From the NCBI RefSeq assembly GCF_015679185.1, contig NZ_CP064939.1:806001-870000 (forward strand): DNA of 64,000 nt, written 5' to 3'. Of this stretch, positions 61,880-64,000 are shown in pieces (position 1 is the first letter of the stretch; every line of letters starts with the position of its first letter). The notes below the pieces were generated by a model. That model saw only the letters and a list, made by a program, of their open reading frames with translations, was not told the DNA's origin and did no database searches. This stretch comes from Pedobacter endophyticus. Its GTDB lineage: Bacteria; Bacteroidota; Bacteroidia; Sphingobacteriales; Sphingobacteriaceae. A program made the translations under genes and the position numbers.

Positions 61880-64000
61880 TTAAAATTTGAGGTTTAACCC
61901 GAATGAATAAATTTTCATGTATGGATAAGATGAGTTATAACCAGATTCTGGCAACTCCGGGTCGATAGGCAAATCGCCTAATTTATCGAATGTTAACAAA
62001 TTCAATCCACTTACATAAAAGCGCAACTGTGCTATTTTTAATCGTTTAATAAACGCTGATGATAGTGAATAGCCGAGCTCAACATTTTTAAGCCTGATAT
62101 AATCGCCCGAGCGGATCCAAAAATCGGAGTTGGCGGTATTGTTGCCGCGATCGGTTAGCAACAACCGTGGGTATGCTGCACCCGGATTATCTGGCGTCCA
62201 CCGGTCTACACTAAACTGGTTTAAATAACCGTTGTTGGTGTTTCCGGCATTTACGAGTTGTTGAATACTGATTGAGCGACCGCTTGTACCCTGAAATAAA
62301 AAGTTTAAGTCGAAGTTTTTAACGGCAACCGAAGCACCCAAACCAAAATAAGCTTTCGGCACAAAGTTAAAATCGGTTCTAACCCTATCCAGATCATTAA
62401 TTAAACCGTCGCCGTTTTGATCAACATATTTAATGTCGCCTGGTTTTACATCTCTCGATAGCAATTGTTTTGGTGATGCATCAATCTGTGCCTGATTTTG
62501 GAAAATTCCATCAGAGATCAACATCGTGCTGATGTAACCAGCTGCTGTTGTTGCGGTTGCTGCCGGAGAAATTACGCTCGAAATGGGGTGGCCTAATTGT
62601 TTTTGATAGGCTGGTAAGTTCGCCGCCTCGTTAATGGCAAGGATTTTACTTACATTATACGTGTAGTTTCCGAAAATGTTGAGGTCTACCGCTCCTATCT
62701 TTTTGTTATAGTTGATTCCGGTTTCGAAGCCGCGGTATTCTGCCTCTCCCTCATTTACATAAATTAAGCTCTGTCCCAATAAACTTGGCAAAAGCGATGT
62801 TGTGGTTAAGTCTTTTCTATCTTCGTAAAAGTAATCGGCACTGATTGATAACGCTTGTTTAAATAATTTTGCATCAAAGCCCAAACTGGTTTTGTAAGCT
62901 TTTTCCCAGGTTAAATATGGGTTTGCCAAAGCCAGTTGACCTGTTCCGCCAACCCCGGTATACGAGGTGCCGAAAGTGTAGCCTGTTGTACTTCTGCTAA
63001 AGAAATCGTTAAAGGCAAAACGTCTGGCCGAGCCAATGGCATCGTTGCCCACCAAACCGTACGATCCGCGGATTTTTAAGAAATCTAACCACGTGGTCGA
63101 TCCCTTCATAAAGCTTTCATCAGATAAGATCCAGCCTGCAGATGCCGCTGGGAAGAAACCGTATCTCCGGCCCGGCGCAAAGTTTTCAGAACCTGAGTAA
63201 TTGGCGGTCAAATCGACAAAATAGCGCTGCCTAAAGCCGTACGACAGGCGGTTAGACCAGCCTTCTCTACGAATATCTAAATTGCCAAAAGTAGAATAGT
63301 TGGCTCTTGAAACACGGGTTGAAAATTTGATGTCGCTTTGTCCAAAGGTTCTGTTATAATCTAAACCTGCCCATAACTCGCTTTTTTTAACATTGCCCGA
63401 AAATGCGTTGCCCTGGTAGTTTACCTTGCTTGCGGTACCAAATGACGAGTATGAACCATCGGCGTTTAATACTGAAGTGGCGTAGGTTTCGGCAAAGCCC
63501 GAACGGTACAAGCCAGCAATATCATAAGCGTAGAAAACCTCGGCCGATAAGCCTTTCAAAATGCCATCCATTTTTTGGCGGGCACTAATGGTGGCAATCA
63601 TGTTGCGCATTAAATCGGTACTTGCACCACGTGCCTGCAACATGGCCAACGGGTTGCTCTGTGTAAAAATTGAAGTTCCACCGTAAGAGCCATCGGGATT
63701 TAAGATCGGAAAGGCGTTAGCTGGCGTTGAGTAAACGGTGTTTAAAAACGTTCCTGTTCCGGCATTGGGGAAGGTTAAATTGGTAATCCTTCCGCCGATA
63801 TCCAAGGCTACATCCAAGTTTTTGTTTACGTGCAAATCAAGATTGGTGCGCAGGTTGTACCGGTTAAAATCGGTATTGGCATCGTAAGTTTCGTTATTTC
63901 CGCCCTTGTAAAAACCGCCTTGCTGGTAGGCGCTTAATAAAGTATAATATTTAATAAATGCATTTCCGCCGGTTACCGAGGCCACGTAACGCTGAGTTGG
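61880..64000 (-). CDS. SusC/RagA TonB-dependent transporter (5' end outside window)
   Basis: The frame is open through the window edge, giving about 706 C-terminal residues. The GTG at 63985 is not the start. The visible part is the barrel: KNLDVALDIGGRITNLTFPN, the mid-barrel region NRLSYGFRQRYFVDLTANYS and FAPGRRYGFFPAASAGWILS typical of SusC, and the end VELGYSLSSAFIKRLKIAQL followed by RFYVSGLNLLTFDKLGDLPI and a C-terminal YSFGLNLKF. Unlike the susC at 5390, this copy has an intact C-terminus. The plug and any STN domain are outside the window. Confidence 0.95.
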   Translation of the reverse strand, partial: PTQRYVASVTGGNAFIKYYTLLSAYQQGGFYKGGNNETYDANTDFNRYNLRTNLDLHVNKNLDVALDIGGRITNLTFPNAGTGTFLNTVYSTPANAFPILNPDGSYGGTSIFTQSNPLAMLQARGASTDLMRNMIATISARQKMDGILKGLSAEVFYAYDIAGLYRSGFAETYATSVLNADGSYSSFGTASKVNYQGNAFSGNVKKSELWAGLDYNRTFGQSDIKFSTRVSRANYSTFGNLDIRREGWSNRLSYGFRQRYFVDLTANYSGSENFAPGRRYGFFPAASAGWILSDESFMKGSTTWLDFLKIRGSYGLVGNDAIGSARRFAFNDFFSRSTTGYTFGTSYTGVGGTGQLALANPYLTWEKAYKTSLGFDAKLFKQALSISADYFYEDRKDLTTTSLLPSLLGQSLIYVNEGEAEYRGFETGINYNKKIGAVDLNIFGNYTYNVSKILAINEAANLPAYQKQLGHPISSVISPAATATTAAGYISTMLISDGIFQNQAQIDASPKQLLSRDVKPGDIKYVDQNGDGLINDLDRVRTDFNFVPKAYFGLGASVAVKNFDLNFLFQGTSGRSISIQQLVNAGNTNNGYLNQFSVDRWTPDNPGAAYPRLLLTDRGNNTANSDFWIRSGDYIRLKNVELGYSLSSAFIKRLKIAQLRFYVSGLNLLTFDKLGDLPIDPELPESGYNSSYPYMKIYSFGLNLKF

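Noticed and set aside
1..64000. tRNA, rRNA, phage or plasmid-origin features
   Set aside because: I looked for tRNA-like CCA ends and cloverleaf arms, rRNA signatures, integrases and replication genes and saw none that I could support by eye.

Overview
The window looks like a chromosome segment of a Bacteroidota soil or plant-associated bacterium, most likely Sphingobacteriaceae and probably Pedobacter-like. The grounds are two SusC/SusD pairs, an ECF sigma/FecR/STN-SusC signalling set, a GLPGLI protein beside a TonB-plug-like barrel, an HmuY lipoprotein, a TAnnTTTG-type promoter and roughly 40% GC. The species assignment is inference. I saw no tRNA, rRNA, phage, transposase or CRISPR array.

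Layout. 1-3034: end of miaA, a GNAT/Mom-like protein, a small hypothetical and a metallo-beta-lactamase-fold hydrolase. 3804-11112 (minus): a nutrient-uptake unit in the order sigma factor, FecR anti-sigma, STN-domain SusC, SusD. Its susC carries an in-frame TGA 45 codons before the natural end. 11508-14042: a GH109-type NAD-dependent glycosidase divergent from a LacI regulator. 14049-17789: a heme/iron uptake locus (AraC regulator, TonB receptor, HmuY). 18072-23924: housekeeping and small genes (cobalamin adenosyltransferase, ABC ATPase, gatC, plsC, trpS, deoxynucleoside kinase). 24140-25001: a ParB-like/HAD gene pair. 25430-28967: outer-membrane barrel plus GLPGLI protein. 29150-32578: pyrG-yidC. 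33969-36827: S9 peptidase. 37970-40626: SpmAB-like membrane protein, thioesterase and small hypotheticals. 40702-64000 (minus): a large polysaccharide utilisation locus (PUL).

The PUL reads, upstream to downstream, SusC (cut by the window edge), SusD, GH2 beta-glucuronidase-like, GH10 xylanase, GH3, GH2 with malectin domain, second GH2, PL38/alginate-lyase-like, GH88 unsaturated glucuronyl hydrolase, GH30, UxuB-type SDR and UxuA. Together these suggest capture and depolymerisation of a glucuronate-containing plant or microbial glycan, with released uronate sent through fructuronate and mannonate towards 2-keto-3-deoxygluconate. The exact glycan cannot be fixed from sequence.

The intergenic DNA is unusually rich in repeats. 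It holds tandem arrays (21, 42, 75 and 84-87 bp units), a 394-bp duplicated block, a 128-bp element with perfect 15-bp terminal inverted repeats, and a network of dispersed hairpin repeats. Several dispersed repeats occur both 'empty' and interrupted by short palindromes (for example CCGATAGCTATCGG and TCCCGTACGTACGGGA). One palindrome has flanks that differ between loci yet always extend the symmetry. This nested palindrome-in-repeat pattern is the least explained signal here and my best candidate for something undescribed.
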